Source of the DNA: Eubacterium sp. AF22-8LB
Lineage (GTDB): Bacteria > Bacillota_I > Bacilli_A > Erysipelotrichales > Erysipelotrichaceae
Length of the DNA: 64,000 nucleotides
NCBI RefSeq assembly: GCF_003458715.1
Contig: NZ_QRVI01000012.1
Location: forward strand, 7,715-71,714
Direction of reading: 5' to 3'
The translations under genes were made by a program, and so were the position numbers. This document shows positions 61,323 through 64,000 of the stretch, piece after piece. Under the pieces are notes generated by a model. That model was given only the letters and a program-made list of their open reading frames with translations, ran no database searches and was not told where the DNA came from. How positions within the stretch are numbered: position 1 is the first letter of the stretch; each line of letters starts with the position of its first letter.

Positions 61323-62489
61323 TTAAAATAATGATTTTACACAACCATACATTCCAGCATCATTTTCAAGTTTAGCCAAAACAATTGGTGTATTTTTACA
61401 TGCATGGAATGCATATTCTTTAAAGAATGTGCTGATTCTTGAAGTTAGGATATCTCCAGCTTTAGAAACGCCACCACCAATCACAATGATTTCTGGATCA
61501 ATCACACTACAAACTTGTGCCAATGCCTTTGCGAGAATTTTACAAGTGGAATCCACTAATTCGTTAGCAACAACATCCCCTTTTTTAGCCTCGTCATAAA
61601 TGTGTTTAGCTTCTAAACAATCATAATCACGTAAACCAGAAGAACAATCATCCATATCTAGCAACTTCTTAGCCTGAGTAACAATTCCAGTGGCTGAAAC
61701 ATATTGTTCTAAACATCCATGATTTCCACAGTTACATGGAGTTTTCTCATCATCCTTAACAGGCATATGTCCGATTTCTCCACCAGCACCATGAATTCCG
61801 GAAACAATCTGTCCATTTAAAACACAACCGCCACCAACACCAGTGCCAAGTGTAACCATCAATACATCTTGATATCCTTTCCCAGCACCTTGCCACATTT
61901 CACCAAGTGCTGCAACATTGGCATCATTGCCTACTTTAACAGGAAGGCCTGAAATTTCATGGAATTCTTTTTCAACATTCAATGAATTCCATCCTAAATT
62001 CACACATACACTCACAAAGCCATTCTTATTTACTGGTCCTGGTACACCTAAACCTACACCAATCACATCACTTTTTTCTATGCCTTTCGATTCAATAGTA
62101 CGATTAATAAAATCAGCAATTTCAGTAAGAATATATTTTCCATTATCTGTTTTGTTTGTTGGAATTTCCCATTTTTCCATCAAATCTCCATCCACTGAAA
62201 ACAATCCAATCTTTATTGTATATCTTTCACATCCATATGGAGTTCCATCACATAATGCATAATTACCTGAATATTCAATAACTTTACCACTCTTTAGATG
62301 CAAAGTATAATGGCAACTACACTCACCACATAGTAATGGTCTATATGTTTTTTCACTACCTAAATTTATTCTAATTTCATCAAAGAAGTCAGAAATCTTT
62401 GGTTTAGACAAATGATAAATTTTATCATTTATTTGCACTGTTCCATTTATACGTATTGATATACTAATTCTTTCAATGAGTGGCCCCAT
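61323..62489 (-). CDS. ROK-family sugar kinase with replaced N-terminus
   Basis: 388 residues. From about residue 95 it is a ROK glucokinase: TIKIGLFSVDG, GVGLGVPGPV, NDANVAALGE, TLGTGVGGGCVLNG, GGEIGH and zinc motif CNCGNHGCLEQY. The first 90 residues (MGPLIERISISIRINGTVQI and onward to YALCDGTPYGCERY) do not resemble ROK proteins; the normal start GIDLGGT, which binds the ATP phosphates, is missing and the similarity begins one residue after where GGT should be. Probably a chimera made by a rearrangement, and possibly inactive. No Shine-Dalgarno sequence is seen before ATG 62489. Confidence 0.8.
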   Translation of the reverse strand: MGPLIERISISIRINGTVQINDKIYHLSKPKISDFFDEIRINLGSEKTYRPLLCGECSCHYTLHLKSGKVIEYSGNYALCDGTPYGCERYTIKIGLFSVDGDLMEKWEIPTNKTDNGKYILTEIADFINRTIESKGIEKSDVIGVGLGVPGPVNKNGFVSVCVNLGWNSLNVEKEFHEISGLPVKVGNDANVAALGEMWQGAGKGYQDVLMVTLGTGVGGGCVLNGQIVSGIHGAGGEIGHMPVKDDEKTPCNCGNHGCLEQYVSATGIVTQAKKLLDMDDCSSGLRDYDCLEAKHIYDEAKKGDVVANELVDSTCKILAKALAQVCSVIDPEIIVIGGGVSKAGDILTSRISTFFKEYAFHACKNTPIVLAKLENDAGMYGCVKSLF

Positions 62490-62535
62490 CGTTTAAAAAT
62501 ACAATCCAGTTGTACAATTTCTTCATTTCTAAATC

Positions 62536-62664
62536 ATGAAACCATTCTGGTTCTTTGAAGATTTAAAAGTAAGACAATGGACGTGTCCAAAATGCCATTC
62601 AAATCATGACAGAGACGTAAATGCATCTATTAATATATTGATGCAAGGCATATTAGCAAATTAA
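62536..62664 (+). pseudogene. C-terminal remnant of a TnpB (IS200/IS605-type) protein
   Basis: 42 codons: MKPFWFFEDLKVRQWTCPKC then HSNHDRDVNASINILMQG. This is the end of TnpB, with the second zinc-ribbon CPxC and the RuvC-III HDRDxNA motif; the RuvC I/II parts and first CxxC are gone. In-frame stop TAA precedes it. Evidence of an old IS605-family insertion. Confidence 0.85.
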
Positions 62665-62710
62665 TCAAAAAAATTAGATAATACAAATCAAGCCTAATTC
62701 ATAAAATTTT

Positions 62711-62741
62711 GTGTCTTTCCATGAAGGACACATTTTTTGAT
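62711..62741 (+). terminator. Hairpin after the TnpB remnant
   Basis: TGTGTCTTT, loop CCATG, AAGGACACA with one G-U and then TTTTTT. It may be the terminator or end structure of the lost element. Confidence 0.7.
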
Positions 62742-62808
62742 GATTTTCCACGATAAAAAGATTGGATTTCTCCAATTTTTTAAATTTTTGTTTATAATGT
62801 ATTCAAGA

Positions 62809-63969
62809 CTACCTTTCATATGTGGTCTTGTTTTTGCATATACCGTATATTATTTTTAACAGTTTGGCGGTACATGCGGTTTTGGCAGCTTTCGAATTTA
62901 GCGGGTTCGATTGCTGCTTTTTCTTTTGATAGAATTGATTCATTGGATTATCTTTAGCTCCTCTTATAGAACATCCTACAGCCAGAAACAATAGACACCT
63001 TAGATATTTATTTCCTTTTTTGGATATCTTTAAATGTTTTCCATCCTGGTCTCCTGACTGATATATATGCGGATCCAATCCTGCATATGCCACAAGTGCT
63101 TCTCTTGATTTAAATTCTTCTATATCTCCAATCTCTGCAATGATCCTTGCAGCAAGATTGGTCCCTATTCCATCAATGCTTAAGATATATCTATATTCTT
63201 CTAAAGTAGAAGCAACTGTTATCATTTCATTCAATGTTTTTTCACATTCCCTCTGTGTTTCGATTACCTTATCAAGTAATATTTTAAATATTTCAACTTC
63301 TACATCATCCTTTTCACATCCGGGATATGTCTTTTTCGCAAATTCTATTATTTTTAATGCATATTCTAAAGATACCTTATGATTATGACATGTATTTTTC
63401 TCAAGATATCTGGCAACTGTTTCAGCCTTCTTGTTCTTCAATAAATCCGGATGTGGATATTTTTTTAGGATTGTCATTGGAATATCACTGTATCCATCCT
63501 TAAATAAATCAAGATATCCCGGAAAACAGATACTTAACTGATTTTGAAATGTAACCTTGTATTTTCTAAGATGATTCAACTGATCTTCATACAATCGATT
63601 CTTTTTCCTGAGCCAGTTATATGTTTCATCCTTCTTTTTTAGTTCCATCATTTTTTCTTTATCATAATAAACTTTTGAAATAGATATTGGATCAAGCTTA
63701 TCCGTCTTCTTATTATGTATTTCTTCTTTCCGTTTTCTGGCAGATTCTAAAGGATTGATCATATATGTCTTTATACTGTTCTTACTTAGAAATCTTTCTA
63801 AAGGTTTTGTATAAACACCGGTTGCTTCAAATACGGCACATACCTTTTCATTGGTTTCAGCTTCCAACTTTTGAATATCTTCTAGAAGTCTTTTGAATCC
63901 TTCAATATCATGATCAATTTTCTTTACTTTGCCAAAACGTTTATTTGGTACTATGTCAAGAAAAAGGAC
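62809..63969 (-). pseudogene. IS110-family transposase lacking its N-terminus
   Basis: About 386 codons remain open from the TGA at 63972-63970; the first usable start is TTG at 63867. It has the IS110 motifs VFEATGVYTKPL (Glu), NKKTDKLDPISISKVYY (Asp) and the C-terminal domain SIDGIGTNLAARIIAEIGDI, YAGLDPHIYQSG and ISKKGNKYLRCLL with its serine. The usual opening (GIDxSK, first catalytic Asp) is absent: the frame begins VLFLDIVPNKRFGKVKKI after the stop. The break coincides with the 20-bp repeat, so the element is probably truncated and immobile. Confidence 0.85.
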
Positions 63970-63981
63970 TCATAAAATAGA
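63962..63981. repeat. 20-bp repeat, copy 2 (inverted)
   Basis: Reverse complement of 59330-59349. It spans the point at which the IS110 reading frame is lost. Bases 63982 to 64000 are AT-rich with no feature. Confidence 0.75.
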
Positions 63982-64000
63982 TAAATTTTAAATTTTAATG

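Overview
The window is chromosomal DNA of a low-GC Gram-positive bacterium (Bacillota). Gene order (gmk-rimP-nusA-ylxR-ylxQ-infB-rbfA; asp23-nusB-xseA-xseB-ispA-dxs-tlyA-recN; hisS-aspS behind a T-box; scpA-scpB-rluB), MurT/GatD and a butyrate operon suggest an anaerobic gut member of the Erysipelotrichaceae type. That placement is inference; no rRNA gene is present to prove it.

Layout. 1-5550: translation/transcription operon, entered inside gmk, closed by a terminator after rbfA. 5530-14920: butyrate synthesis. Two thiolase genes lie on the minus strand and face a plus-strand operon bcd-etfB-etfA-hbd-crt-CoA-transferase; the shared intergenic region carries a perfect Rex-type operator, tying expression to NADH/NAD+. 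14952-20300: threonine aldolase, a tightly coupled minus-strand set (Nudix, ATP-grasp, esterase, PPP-like phosphatase) and a degenerate amidase. 20388-31200: scpAB, RNA-modification genes, murE, rpsU, phoH, yebC, then a T-box leader and hisS-aspS. 31226-46542: an HD-domain protein next to a structured RNA that looks like 6S RNA, then truB-ribF-asp23-5'-nucleotidase-nusB-xseAB-ispA-dxs-tlyA, recN-dinB-trmN6, a Xer recombinase, Mrp and a YgjP-type peptidase. 46575-53322: purB, murT-gatD, a secreted nuclease, a lipoprotein, a patatin and a small membrane protein, with two operator-like palindromes.

53323-64000 is accessory and scarred: a 45-bp tandem repeat, the C-terminal remnant of a TnsC-like transposition ATPase, a start-less XRE regulator, a complete lantibiotic-immunity-type ABC transporter with its two-component system (LanFEG-RK layout, base composition unlike its neighbours), a putative small RNA, cardiolipin synthase, a ROK kinase whose N-terminal phosphate loop is replaced by foreign sequence, a TnpB tail, and a headless IS110 transposase. 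A 20-bp sequence at the IS110 break point recurs inverted 4.6 kb away.

The main candidates for new biology are the Nudix/ATP-grasp/esterase/phosphatase operon, the orphan peptide-sensing/immunity module, an orphan ~110-nt transcript at 50160-50273, and the pseudo-amidase. All calls come from reading the sequence; no database search was run.
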